From NCBI RefSeq assembly GCF_000003815.2, contig NC_049995.1, positions 12,046,957 through 12,110,956 of the forward strand: a stretch of 64,000 nucleotides of DNA. The letters are read 5' to 3'. Under the pieces are notes generated by a model, which did no database searches, was not told where the DNA came from, and worked only from the letters and a program-made list of their open reading frames with translations. Source of the DNA: Branchiostoma floridae. Lineage: Eukaryota > Chordata > Leptocardii > Amphioxiformes > Branchiostomatidae. Made by a program: the position numbers and the translations under genes. This document shows, piece after piece, positions 10,752 through 21,719 of this stretch. Positions within the stretch are counted from its first letter, which is position 1. Each line of letters begins with the position of its first letter.

Positions 10752-13612
10752 ATGGCATATCTACGAAAAGTACGATGCAAAAGGGTCTACCACAGCATGG
10801 GGCTTCATCTGCTGAAGCCAACAAGCATGGACCACTTTGAGCCAGTGAAGGCAAAAGTACCAGTCGACAACCCTGTCAGCTTCTTCCGAGATCACGGCCG
10901 TGACTACTTCGTGTGTTGTGCTGATTTCCAGACCATGGAGCTCGTGATGGTCAAGCCAAAAGATATCGTCGCTGTTAAAAGAGATTCTTTCTTCAGTGAG
11001 GTAAAAGGATGATACTGTGTCCGGGCAAGCAGCCCGCGATGATGATGATGATGTACTACGGTGGGAAAGCCGGTCGAAAAAAAAATTATGAAAGGAAAAG
11101 GTCACGATTTAAGATTTCCCACCAACCTCTGCTCGGAGAGTATCTTTTTACACAACCAAAGTTTTATTCCCACCAAAGTTTTGGTGACCGTCTGTCACCT
11201 TTTTCAGGGCAATTTTGACTGGTTCACATTGTACTGCAGGACAGATGTCGCTGCTCACAGGTCAGATTGGGTCACAAAATTATTTGCCTTTGTACAGGTA
11301 GCTTTATGGAAAAATATTTACAATGCGGTCCCAAGCTAGTCAGAATTGCCCTGAAGAAGGTGACAGACGGTCACCGAAACGTTGGTGGGAATAAAACTTT
11401 GGTTGTGTAAAACGAGTCACTTTATTCGGTGACGTACCAACCGGATGAAACTATTCACGGATCACTAGATACGCCATCATATTCGCCATCTATCTGTTGT
11501 CCTCACACTACATAACTAATGACAACTGCATGACATTAATAGCAAGTTGTATAATGTAAAAAGTTTATGAAACTGTATCAGTCAGATATAAAGAATTATT
11601 TTGCTTTTCTCGCTGAAGGGAGGTACAATAGTTTCACATAACTAACAAAAATCTCTTTGTTCTGTTCTAATTATAAGTAATTTACTGGTACGTATTGTAG
11701 ATGAAATGTGTTAAGTTTTGTTATTGCACGCACCGATTGATGTTGTTTTTTTCCGGCTGAAGGCCTTGCGACGACAAGCGGACGAACTGCTGGTGATTCC
11801 GTTCTCCCAGTTGGCAGGTGTGGCTGCTGAGGTTGCCGAGGACGTGGCGCACGTCACCACTATTCATATTCATATGACGAGTAAGTTAGAATGCAGTGCA
11901 TCTAAAGAGAAATCATGTAAGGCATCCATCCCAATAAACATTTCTCACGCAGCGGCCATGAGAGCTGTAAAATGAGGTCAATGAGGCAAACAAAAGACTG
12001 TCCATCATAATTAGCATTTCTATCAATGATAGCATGGAAATTAGAGAATCGACCAGTAAGAGAATGGCTTCATGTCTGTTAAATATTTGCATTGTTATGT
12101 TTTTATTTTGCATCTCTAGGATCAATTTGCGTTACTCTAAATTGCTACATATTTCGGTGCATGAGACTAAATATAATTATATACTTATGGTATTATCATT
12201 TGATGATCATTTGATCTTAAGTGTGAAAATTTGTATGGTTTGGGGCAAAACTAAATGGGAGCTGATTTTAGAAATAAGTTTTTTTCAATTATAAATCATC
12301 CAACGAGACCCTAACGCCTCTTTTCCATTGTTTTGCTTATGTCCAGTGCGCTGCGGCTCTACACTACTGATCAAGGCGCTAGAAGCAAGCGGCCTGATGC
12401 ACACTTTGCCCGAATCTGACGTGTTCGCCAACATTTTTCGGTACATCCAGTCAAAGAGGGCCATGCCTGAAAATGTCACAGAGTCAGAGATGTTGTTGGA
12501 GGTCATTCGACACATCAACACCCTGTTCAACTACACTCTACTGCAGAAAGACCCTTCCAAAACTATCACGTGTTACAAAATGCGCGGACAGGTGAGTTTA
12601 ACTCATGGCTTAAAGTTATATCCGTTAGTCACTAAAATTGGCTTATTTTATATACTCCTCGTAAATGCAAACTAAACTAAAAAAAAGCGATCAACACATA
12701 AAGGAGATCGGGGGGTGACACCAGCACTTACGGCCTGTTGGTTACTGCAGTCACCTGACTATGACGTCACACCCTGGAAGTGCACACCAGTCCATGTCAG
12801 TCGAAATTTTAGGCTGGTCCCAATCTCGTCTAAGTGTTGGTTATTCAAAAGTTTAATCTGCATTCATACTGATATTTATTTACGGAAACAGGTAATATCT
12901 ATACTAATGTTCCTATTTGCTTCTTTCAAGTCATGTGTACCATATACAATACCGATAAACTCCACTCTACTTGTGTCCACAGGTTTTCCCCATAGCGGAT
13001 CTGTTGCGGAAGGCCTTGCCAGAAGTGAAGACCGTCTTACTCTACAGAAATCTTCTTGGTACGGTGGACTCTTGGGCTCACGTTATGACCGAGAGAAGCT
13101 ACTGGAAATATTGGTTGATAACAGCCCTTAGGCTAGATTCTTTCTACCTCAACGACTTACTTCTTATGGTTCCTAACTCTCCATGGGATGACCCGGTGTT
13201 CAGGTCCATCCCTGTCCCACATGGGGTTGTATGGTTAGCTACATGCATCTGGCTCGAGTACATGCAGAAAGCCCAAGAGCTGACGAAAACAGATGCCCAC
13301 AAATGTTTCAACGTGATGCTAAGATACGAAGAGCTGTGTGAGTACAAGGAGGAGATGGTCGCGAAAGTCATTGAGAGTCTTGGCATCAAATCATGTGTCG
13401 ATGAGGATGCAAAACTAAAGATACGAGAAGTGTTTGGGTTCAACAGTCAGGCCGGACATTCTCTCGCCAGTAGCAGTAGTGGCCCCAGCCGGGAAGACAG
13501 TTGGTTGGGGCAATGGGAGATGGGGATCGTTTCAAAGATTCTTGATCGTGTCAATTACGAGGAGATCAGCCGACCAAATTTTGTACTCAATGGGACCATG
13601 ACGCAGATATGA
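10752..13612 (+). CDS. Sulfotransferase-like P-loop protein, copy A (413 aa)
   Basis: Four exons splice in phase: 10752-11000, 11763-11880, 12347-12591 and 12983-13612. The predicted 413-residue protein starts MAYLRKVRCKRVYHSMG and ends LNGTMTQI. Two features fit the PAPS-dependent sulfotransferase fold. RCGSTLL (residues 124-130), just after a beta-strand-like segment, resembles the 5'-phosphosulfate loop. YRNLLGTVDSW has Arg226 and Ser234 eight residues apart, as in the 3'-phosphate-binding R-x7-S motif. There is no signal peptide or membrane segment, so a cytosolic enzyme is likelier than a Golgi carbohydrate sulfotransferase. The substrate is unknown. The P-loop codon is split by intron 2 (A|TG). 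Copies B and C have the same structure. Assignment to the superfamily is inference from motifs; the precise family is unrecognised. Confidence 0.85.
11124..11461. mobile_element. Long-inverted-repeat element in intron 1 of copy A
   Basis: The left arm (from TTACACAACCAAAGTTTTAT at ~11147 to the ACCTTTTTCAGGGCAATT region) is the reverse complement of the right arm (11345-11411). The right flank to 11461 matches the left flank of a second copy at 61197. The right arm holds the stem-loop CTGAAGAAGGTGACAGACGG followed by TCACCGAAACG. At 11124-11140 lies a remnant (CCTCTGCTCGGAGAGTA) of the TIR element that copies B and C carry in the same intron. Confidence 0.7.
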
Positions 13613-13689
13613 TAGAAATAGGATCGTTAGTCAGTCTTCCCGCTTAAAGTAGGATCGGACTGTTCCAAAAAATAACGGTAGAGGGGAGT

Positions 13690-14010
13690 GGAAGAGGCTG
13701 GATTGGAGGGGGTAGGGTTCAAACATCTGGATTGGAAGTAGGATAGAGTTTAAGTCAATTTAGATAGAGAACTAATGAGGGTTTGGGCAACTTTGGATTT
13801 GAATCAGAAAATAAGTTTTGGCAATTTTGGGATTGGAACTAGGGAGGGTTTAGACCCATTTTGTATTGGAACCAGGGAGGGTTTGGGCAATTTTGGATTG
13901 GAACTAGAGAGGGTTTAGGGCCCATTTTGTGTTGGAACCAGGGTACAGTGTGAGCCAGGATGTCAAAATGGTGTAAGCAATTTCTTGATTGGAACTAGGG
14001 AAGGGGCAAA
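13690..14010. repeat. Minisatellite-like tract, ~30-bp phrases
   Basis: The phrase GATTGGAACTAGGGAGGGT alternating with TTTGGGCAATTTTG recurs many times with point changes. The paralogous tract after copy B is at 21720-22160 and has a different number of phrases. It starts about 80 bp downstream of the stop codon of copy A. No conserved reading frame is seen. Confidence 0.75.
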
Positions 14011-14336
14011 CTTGCTTTTTCATCTCCTCCACCCCCCACTCCCCACTCCCCATCCACATTTTTTGGGACAGCACATTGTAGATCCACTCGTATGTGACTT
14101 TACTGACTCCGAGTCCATGCCATCATGGACAATTGTTGTTGTGTGGTGCTTGTTTACCATGATACCTCATCTATTTTGTAGAAAAGCATGGTGGCATGGT
14201 GGCAAGAAGAATATTTAGGTAAAATTACTATTTGTAATTATCAACAAAGTCAAAATGTACATTGTTGCACGCATATACCAATAGCGAGGCTCGTCCGATG
14301 ATACACAACGCAAGGAACCGATATGTTCTTGTAAAT

Positions 14337-14465
14337 AATAGCTCTTCTCGAAGAGAGGTTCAGCTCCGGCTGTTTTGTGACCTGTTTTAGACGTTTTTAT
14401 AGGGCCCAAAAGGCCTAAAAATACGTAAAAAACAGCCGATGCCAAACCTCTGCTTGGACAGTAGG
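14337..14465. mobile_element. MITE-like element, ~30-bp terminal inverted repeats
   Basis: The ends carry AGAGGTTCAGCTCCGGCTG and, inverted, CAGCCGATGCCAAACCTCT with GGACAGTA outside. The orthologous copy downstream of sulfotransferase-like copy B is 22504-22628 (cleaner ends, ACTCTCCAAG ... CTTGGAGAGT). Related copies lie in intron 1 of copy B (19245-19380) and copy C (26007-26148). Confidence 0.7.
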
Positions 14466-14858
14466 AATGGGTGGTGTTGAACTACTGGGGATTGAAGCCA
14501 TTAAAAAGTGAAATGCGCACCTGTGTTCTTTCTTTCATAGAAAAGTAAGAATAATCCACATGCCTGATTCGTGGTCTTGAGCAAAATGGCATTTCTGGCA
14601 GACACAATTCCTTACGCTTTATGCAACGTCAAGAAGACAACATGCATGACTCTGTTAGCTTAGACAAAATTTGACTGTAAAAACTTGGTAAAAATGACCG
14701 ATCAACTCTCCTCTACTTCGCCCCTGTTATATTCTTGGGCCGGTCAGCCTTTAGTACGCAAACGCATGCACGATTTTTTGTAACAAGAGTTTTCTTAAAA
14801 AAGTATTCTTACTGATCCTTGCTATAGTAGCCTTGCACTGTGTCTCGAACTAGTAGTT
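14466..14858. other. Non-coding 3' flank shared with copy B
   Basis: The stretch aligns with 22627-23150 downstream of copy B apart from the 109-bp MITE present only there. No open frame is conserved between the two copies. Confidence 0.55.
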
Positions 14859-14945
14859 CCTTCGATAGCTCAGTTGGTAGAGCGGAGGACTGTAGCGAGA
14901 CTTGTTGTCATCCTTAGGTCGCTGGTTCGAATCCGGCTCGAAGGA
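14859..14945 (+). tRNA. tRNA-Tyr (GTA) with a 14-nt intron
   Basis: The acceptor stem CCTTCGA/TCGAAGG is perfect and A14945 is the discriminator. The D-arm, anticodon GTA (14892-14894), anticodon stem GAGGA/TCCTT and T-arm GCTGG-TTCGAAT-CCGGC are all present. The intron (14896-14909) sits one base after the anticodon, where eukaryotic tRNA-Tyr introns lie. Box A and box B are intact, so the gene is probably functional. Confidence 0.95.
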
Positions 14946-15490
14946 ATTTCTTTTTTATTCATTATCTCATGTCAAATATTGGTTAGCGATACTTTCTCTC
15001 AAAAGCGAGTTACTTTTACAAAACGGCAAATGTGAATAATGTTTTCTAAAAATAAAGTTCAATGCAAACAAAACATAAGAGCAATGTCCATGTTTTGGAT
15101 TTATCATATAGCTAGCGATACTATTCGTTATCACCATCACACGCTGTTCTGTGTAGTTGTTAACCTGGTAGGTGAATGGGCTCTGATGAATATTGTCAAT
15201 GATTGCAAAAAAAAATGCGTTGTTGTCTTACCACTCCGTTGTTTGCTATTAAATGTTACAAATTCGATGACATCGTTAGCTAATGGACAAATATCTGTCA
15301 GGTGAATGGGCTCTGGTAAATGTGGTGAATGATTACAATATCAACAGCATTATCTTGAAAGTTCATCTGTGTTGGTAAAAATCATTATTGAACTAGTCAA
15401 TATAAACAACATGTGTAGTTGTCTTACAGCTACGTTGCAATCGTTTGCTAATGTAATAAATGTGATGACGTCGCGTAAGACGACATCTAC
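14946..15490. other. Non-coding spacer between tRNA genes
   Basis: No gene is seen. A short phrase (GGTGAATGGGCTCTG plus TAAATGT...GATGACRTCG) occurs twice about 130-180 bp apart, at 15170-15270 and 15301-15470, indicating a small local duplication. Confidence 0.4.
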
Positions 15491-15551
15491 GGGGGATTAG
15501 CTCAAATGGTAGAGCGCTCGCTTAGCATGCGAGAGGTACCGGGATCCTCCA
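15491..15551 (+). pseudogene. tRNA-Ala (AGC) with the T-arm deleted
   Basis: The acceptor GGGGGAT, D-arm TAGCTCAAATGGTAGAGC and the anticodon arm with AGC fit tRNA-Ala. After GGTACCGGGATC the sequence jumps to CTCCA, so about 11-12 nt of the T-loop and the 3' strand of the T-stem are missing, and box B with them. The gene is only 61 nt long and should be dead. Confidence 0.85.
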
Positions 15552-15569
15552 GGTCTCATTTTTGGTCAG

Positions 15570-15927
15570 CTTCAGATAGTCTCTTTCGCTTTTATCTATT
15601 TTGTTAGAGGTAGCGCCTTACATATCCTCTATGTAGCGATAAGACAGTAGCAGTGTTATGCGAGAAGGTAATTTTGAGTGAACATGAAAACTTTTCTAAA
15701 AGTTCCCTCGATAATAACTTCCCTGAGTTTTACATTTACATAAAGCATGTAGTTTGTATATAGATAAACGAAATTCCATTTGGGGAATACAAGTTTTTTT
15801 GTCAACTAAGCTCATTTTTTTATGAAGGTATGTCCTTAATCCTTCATTACACCACCTGTTCCGGAACTGATGTTGGGGATGTATACATTAGAGAATAAGA
15901 TTAGCATTCTGTAAAAGAAGTAAACTT
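15570..15927 (-). repeat. Inverted duplicate of the tRNA-Tyr 3' flank
   Basis: Read in reverse complement, this flank plus the adjacent tRNA matches 23151-23700 downstream of copy B. Shared phrases are CATCAGTTCCGG, GGTGTAATGAAGGATTA, AATGGAATTTCGTA and CGCATAACACTGCTACTGTC. It therefore moved as one block with its tRNA-Tyr and lies inverted relative to the A and B units. No protein-coding frame is seen. Confidence 0.75.
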
Positions 15928-16015
15928 TCCTTCGAGCCGGATTCGAACCAGCGACCTAAGGATGACAACAATGGTCCGCTACAGTCCTCCGCTCTACCAA
16001 CTGAGCTATCGAAGG
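15928..16015 (-). tRNA. tRNA-Tyr (GTA) with a 15-nt intron
   Basis: The reverse complement gives the same mature sequence as the gene at 14859. It has a perfect CCTTCGA/TCGAAGG acceptor stem, the GTA anticodon, an intact box B (GGTTCGAAT) and the intron CGGACCATTGTTGTC after the base 3' of the anticodon. It belongs to an inverted duplicate block. Confidence 0.95.
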
Positions 16016-16129
16016 AACTACATCCAAGTCATTGGATAAAACTTTACTATAGCAAGGGAGCAGTAAGAATATTCGTTAAAGAAAAATTATTTTGTTACCT
16101 CTGCTTGGAGCTTGGAGAGTACATATGTC

Positions 16130-17340
16130 CGACGTCCATAATTACCTTTGCCAGAATGGCTAAGGTTATGTTTTAGGCTTGTGAGTCTGTCTGTGTGTGT
16201 GTCTGTGTGTCTGTTAACAGCATAACTCAGGAAGCCTTTGATGTATCCCGATTATATTTGGTAGGTGGGTAGGGGTCGGGAAAACGAAGGTCAAGTTCGA
16301 TAATGGGCCCTCTAGCGGCTTGCTAAGGTACTGCAGCAGAACCTCAATTTTTGATATCTCGTGTTCTGGACATGCTGTGGTTATGATTTTTTAGTGGTAG
16401 ATAGCCCTTGGGGCAGAGAGTAAGTGCTGTAAGTTTGGACCCCCTAGCGGCTTGTTTGGAACTGCAGTCACCGATTTCCTTTCAAACTTTGGACGAGAAT
16501 AACTGGAGAACGTGTTGATGGATCGTCATGATTTTTGGTATGTAGATAGCCCAGGTAACAATGTACATAATGGAATACTGATTATGCAAATCAGCAACTA
16601 ATTTGCATAATTAATGAGGAAAGTTTATAACTCCACTGCATTTCACGATAGGACTTTCAAACTTGTCACATATATAGATGAGAAAGAGAGAAATATCAAT
16701 GCATATTAATTATGCAAATGACGGCCTCATTTGCATAATTGATGAGAAAATATGAACGTGTTGACGGATCGTCATGATTTTTGGTCTGTAGATAGCCGAA
16801 GGGAAGACTTACATGATGGAATTATAATTATGCAAATCGACAGCTAATTTGCATAATTAATGAGGAAAGTTTGTAAATCCACTGCATTCCTTTATAGGAC
16901 TTTTAAACTTGTCACATTTGTAGCTGAGAAAGAAAGAAATATCAATACATTATTAATTATGCAGATGATGATCTCATTTGCATAATTAATGGGAAAATAT
17001 GAACGTGTTGACGGATCGTCATGATTTTTGGTATGTAGATAGCCTAAGTAAAAACTTACACAATGAGATACTAGCTATGCAAATTAACAGTTAATTTGCA
17101 TAATTAATGACAGAAGTTGATAAATCAACTGCATTCAGTGATAGGACTTTCAAATTTGTCACATATGTAACTGAAAAAGATGGCAGAGAGTAAGAGGTGT
17201 ATGTTTGGCTCCGCTAACGTCTTTCCTTGAACTGCAGGAGCCGGTTTCAAGAAGGATGAAAGTATCATCATGATTTTTGGTATGCTGATAACTTGAGCAA
17301 TGGGAACCAACTCCAGGCATATAAAATAAAATGTAATGAG
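16130..17340 (-). repeat. Hairpin-bounded repeat with 246-bp tandem units
   Basis: GAACGTGTTGAYGGATCGTC starts units at 16508, 16754 and 17001 (period 246-247 bp); a decayed fourth is near 17255. Each unit contains palindromic ATTATGCAAAT ... ATTTGCATAAT pairs. At the left end a hairpin-like TTACCTTTGCCAGAATGGCTAAGGTTA precedes a GTCTGTGTGTGTGTCTG run. This mirrors, in reverse, the tail of the blocks at 8436-9235 and 31040-31677. No protein is encoded. Confidence 0.65.
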
Positions 17341-17401
17341 TAACACATTCTACATAACAAACCTGGTTTATTTGGCAAAGGTATGTGTTCGTGGAACTCT
17401 A

Positions 17402-17870
17402 GTTACTAAATGTTGCGACCCCCAGGCATGAGACTGTCTCACGCAAGTGGTTAGAAGCACGTTACCGGAACGTACTACGCCTGCGCGAACACTGTTTTTT
17501 TTTTTAACGTTGCATTGAAATCCCGCTTGTTGCAGAGTATATGTTAGAGACATGGCTTCATGTAAAACGTACACGGAGTTTTACCCTTATATACGCACAC
17601 ACTTTCTTAAATGCGGACATTTAGTAAACCGGGATCCGGAGATTAGCATGTCTATACTTTTCGCGCAGGCGCAGTACGTTCCGGTGACGTGCTGTGGTTA
17701 GACAAGTCGTCAGCCGTGCTTGAGCCCTACACATTCCCTATGGCCTGTGTTTTTGTTTATGCTTTACTCCTGGAGAAGGGCTGATTATCTCAATTTCTCC
17801 CATCCGAGCACCAGGTAGGTGGCGATAGCGCTGAAGAGTTCCCAACTTACCAAGAAGAGACATACAAGCT
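17402..17870 (+). repeat. Dispersed repeat split by a MITE
   Basis: The segments 17402-17454 and 17702-17870 together equal the repeat at 9236-9470. The interruption is the hAT-like MITE at 17455-17693. Confidence 0.75.
17455..17693. mobile_element. hAT-like MITE with 8-bp target-site duplication, copy 1
   Basis: The 239-bp element has ~30-bp terminal inverted repeats (AGCACGTTACCGGAACGTAC and inverted GTACGTTCCGGTGACGTGCT, continuing into GCGCCTGCGCGAA). It is flanked by the direct repeat GTGGTTAG at 17447-17454 and 17694-17701. The empty site survives at 9236-9470. An 8-bp duplication fits the hAT superfamily. No transposase is encoded. Confidence 0.85.
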
Positions 17871-18200
17871 AAAAGAATTCACTTGGTAACACCGATGTTG
17901 GGGACAATCCATATAGGCCATATTGTGGCCATGTCGACGTCGCGTCCCCCCAACCTGTTTTTCATGTCATACGCCATTTTGTGATCCTTACAACACGTTT
18001 GCAATGCAATTGTTATGCTGTAAAACGTTATAACAACTGTTGAATAGCTTCAACAAGGCTTTAGAATGGATACTAGTATTCGCGATTAGGGTTAGTGTAA
18101 GAAGTCGTTCATGCAAAATAACGAGACAAGCTCGCTTATAAAGATTTGAATAATTCAATATGGCCGTTACGCTTCAATGATGGGTCCTGTTAGTGATTCG

Positions 18201-18445
18201 GAGCACGTCACCGGAACGTACTGCGCCTGCGCAAACCCTGGTAGTTTGGGGCTTGGTTTGGTCAACGTTGCATTAAAATCCCGCTTGTTGCACAGTATAT
18301 GTTAGAGACATGGTTTCGTGTAAAACGTACACGGAGTTTTACCCTTATATACGCACGTACTTTCTTAAATTCGTCCCTTTAGTAAACCGGGGGTTTAGCA
18401 TGTCTATACTTTTCGCGCAGGCGCAGTACGTTCCGGTGACGTGCT
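18201..18445. mobile_element. hAT-like MITE with 8-bp target-site duplication, copy 2
   Basis: The 245-bp element shares inverted repeats and interior with the one at 17455. It is flanked by GTGATTCG at 18193-18200 and 18446-18453. Both insertions chose an 8-mer beginning GTG. Confidence 0.85.
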
Positions 18446-18636
18446 GTGATTCGGGAGCTCGAACCAACCACATTAGCACCTGTCTTGATCACATGTCCCC
18501 TCTAATAGGTTATCACCTGCGGTGTATTTTTCCACAGTACGGGCAGGGCGATACCAAATCAAAGCAGCATTAGCAGCTTGTACAAGAGTAATTTGTGAGT
18601 AAAAAGACTGAGATTCAAAGGTGAGGAATCGACTAT

Positions 18637-18831
18637 CATAATTCCACCAGGGGCCATAATACCGCCACCTCAAAAATGTTAGTATAGAGGTCCAAGATTG
18701 ACTTGAACACCGAATGGTACATATCCTAAATGTAATACAATTCAGATATTTAGGCGTTGAAGACAATCTTGGGATGGCCTCTACAACAACGTTTTTGAGG
18801 TGGCGGTATAATGGCACCTGGTGGAATTATG
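18637..18831. mobile_element. MITE-like element immediately upstream of the copy B promoter block
   Basis: The ends carry CATAATTCCACCAGG and, after one base, GCCATAATACCGCCACCTC in near-perfect inverted orientation over ~40 bp. The right end stops about 12 bp before the promoter block conserved among the three sulfotransferase-like genes. No open frame is present. Confidence 0.75.
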
Positions 18832-18840
18832 CGAATGTAT

Positions 18841-18961
18841 GTTACTTAATTTGCTTAGTTATCATTTGTGTCAATCCCTTGGTTTTAGGTCCACTGTGCA
18901 TGTCAGGCTGATACAATATATGAATTATTTGTTCTAGAAAGAAACACCCCTGAATATAAGG
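18841..18961 (+). promoter_or_regulatory. Promoter-proximal block, copy B
   Basis: This is homologous to 10628-10751 (TACTTAATTTGCTTAGTTATC onward) and reaches the start codon of copy B. A MITE abuts it upstream. Confidence 0.45.
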
Positions 18962-21629
18962 ATGGCGTATCTACAGCAAGTACGCTGCAAAAGCGTCTAC
19001 CGCAACATGGGGCTTCATCTGTTGAAGCCAACAAGCCTGGACCACTTTGAGCCAGTGAAGGCAAAAGTACCAGTAGACAACCCAGTCAGGTTCTTCCGAG
19101 ACCACGGCCGGGACTACTTCGTGTGCTGTGCTGATTTCCAGACCATGGAGCTCGTCTTTGTCAAGCCAAAAGATATCGTCACTGTTAAAAGAGATTCTTT
19201 CTTCAGTGAGGTAAAAGGATGATACTAGAGATGTTTGTATGAAAGTTACTCTCCAAGCAGAGGTTCGGCTCCAGATGTTTTGAAGCGTTTCAGGCATTTT
19301 TTTTACCGACCCAAAGTAGAAAGCCAGACAAAAATATCGAAAAACACAAAACAGTCTGAGCCGAATCCCTGGTTTGAGACTACATTAGATAATCGGTTTT
19401 GTTCATGTAAAACTATGTGTACGTAAGCCACCGGATGGCATAGACCCCCTCCCCTTCCGCGAGAAAGGCAAAATAATTCTTCATATCTGACAGTTTCATA
19501 AACTTTAAGTCTAGATTACACAACTTGATATTTATATCAATATGTAGTTGTCATTAGATGTGCAGTGTGAGGCCATCAGATATGTGGCGATATGTTCTCA
19601 GTGATTTGCTGGTACGTGATGTACATGTCTAGACATGAATTCAATTAAAATTAATATGTAAAGTTTTGTTATTGCATGCACCGATTGTTGCCAACTAAAT
19701 GTTAGGAAAACTCACCAAATTTGGTCGCTCAAGTATAAGCCGTTCTGGCGTTTAATATGCGACATGAAAGTTGGCGCAAGCCCCAAGAGCACCCCCGGTC
19801 TGAATAGGGTTAAGTTGTGTAGATTATTACACCGATTGTTGTCATTTTTCCGGCTGAAGGCCCTGCGACGACAAGCAGACGAACTGCTGGTGATTCCGTT
19901 CTCCCAGTTGGCAGGTGTGGCTGCTGAGGTTGCCGATGACGTGGCGTACGTCACTACTATTCACATTCATATGACGAGTAAGTTAGAAAGCTGTGCATCT
20001 AAAGAGAAATTATGTAAGGCATCCATCCCAATACACCTTTCTCACGTACACGCGGCGGCCATGAGAGCTGTAAAATGAGGTCAATGAGGCAAACAAAAGA
20101 CTGTCCATCATAATTAGCATTTCTATCAATGATAGCATGGAAATTAGAGAATCGACCAGTAAGAGAATGGCTTCATGTCTGTCAAATATTTGCATTATTA
20201 TGTTTTTATTCTGCATCTCTGGGATCACTTTACGTTACTCTAAATTGCTACATATTACGGTGCATAGCACTAAATATATAGCTGATTTTATAGAAATAAG
20301 TTTTGTAAATAAGTTGTAAATCATCCAACGAGACCTAAACGCCTCTTTTCCATTGTTTTGCATGCCAATTTCCAGTGCGCTGCGGCTCTACACTACTGAT
20401 CAAGGCGCTAGAAGCAAGCGGCCTGATGCACACCTTGCCCGAATCTGACGTGTTTGCCAACATTTTTCGGTACGTCCAGTCAAAGACAGCCATGCCTGAA
20501 GATGTCACGGAGATGTTGCTGGAGGTCATTCGACACACCAACACCCTGTTCAACTACACTCTCCTGCAGTCAGACCCATCCAAAACCATCACGTGTTACA
20601 AAATGCGCGGACAGGTTAGTTTAAATAATGGCTTAAAGTTATTACCGTTAGTCACTAAAATTGGCTTATTTTATTTACTCCTCGTAAATGCAAATTAAAC
20701 TAAAAAAGCGATCAACACATAAACGAGATCGGGGGGTGACACAGGTTATCCGGCACTTACGGCCTGTTGGTTGCTACAGCCACATGACTGTGACGTCACG
20801 CCCTGGGAGTATCAGTACACCGGTCCATGTCAGGCAAGTCCCAATCTCGTTTAAATGTTGGTCATGTCAACTTTTAGTCTATTTTTTTCTTTTACCGAAA
20901 AAAGGGTAAACTTTATGCTGATGTAATTCTTGTGTGTTTCTTCTAAGCTATGTTTATCCCATGCAATGCCTGTGAACTTCACTCTACTTGTGTCCACAGG
21001 TTTTCCCCATAGCGGATCTGTTGCGGAAGGCCTTGCCAGAAGTGAAGACCGTCTTACTCTACAGAAACCTTCTTGGTACGGTGGACTCTTGGGCTCACGT
21101 TATGGCCGAGAGAAGCTACTGGAAATATTGGTTGATAACAGCCCTTAGGCTAGATTCTTTCTATCTCAAAAACTTACTTCTTATGGTTCCTAACTCTCCA
21201 TGGGAAAACCCCGTGTTCAGGTGCATCCCTGTCCCACATGGAGTTGTATGGTTAGCTACATGCATCTGGCTCGAGTACATGCAGAAAGCCCACGAGCTGA
21301 CGAAAACAGATGCCCACAAATGTTTCAACGTGATGCTAAGATACGAAGAGCTGTGTGAATACAAGGAGGAGATGGTCGCGAAAGTCATTGAGAGTCTTGG
21401 CATCAAATTATGTGTCGATGAGGATGCAAAAGTGAAGATACGACAAGTGTTTGGGTTCAACAGTCAGGCCGGACATTCTCTCGCCAGTAGCAGTAGGGCT
21501 CCCAGTCGGGAAGACAGTTGGTTGGGAGAATGGGAGATGGGGATCATTTCAAAGGTTCTTGATCATGTCAATTACGAGGAGATCAGCCGACCAAATTTTG
21601 TACTCAATGGGACCTTGATGCAGATATGA
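18962..21629 (+). CDS. Sulfotransferase-like P-loop protein, copy B (411 aa)
   Basis: Exons 18962-19210, 19860-19977, 20376-20614 and 21000-21629 join in phase to 411 codons plus stop. Exon 3 is two codons shorter than in copy A (DVTEM instead of NVTESEM). The P-loop-like RCGSTLL and the YRNLLGTVDSW motif are unchanged. Differences from copy A are scattered substitutions without stops or frameshifts, so both copies appear to be under constraint. Intron 1 carries a TIR element (19245-19380) and a 139-bp insertion (19691-19829) absent from copy A. Sulfonate transfer from PAPS is inferred from the fold motifs only; the acceptor is unknown. Confidence 0.85.
19691..19829. mobile_element. 139-bp insertion flanked by a 12-bp direct repeat
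   Basis: CACCGATTGTTG occurs at 19679-19690 and 19830-19841, while copy A has the single site CACCGATTGATG at the same place. The insert, read in reverse, begins TTAACCCTATTCAGACCGG. The length of the duplicated site suggests retrotransposition (SINE or LINE tail). It lies 18 bp upstream of the exon 2 acceptor. Confidence 0.7.
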
Positions 21630-21719
21630 TAGGAGTAGGATCGTTCAGTCAGCCTACACGAAATCCTCCCTTCCAGTTTAAAGTAGGATTGGGCTGTTAA
21701 AAAGATAACGGTAGAGTGG

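Noticed and set aside
13144-13443. Antisense 99-codon frames over sulfotransferase-like exon 4 (also at 21161)
   Set aside because: They are shadows of a conserved sense exon with identical placement in each copy.
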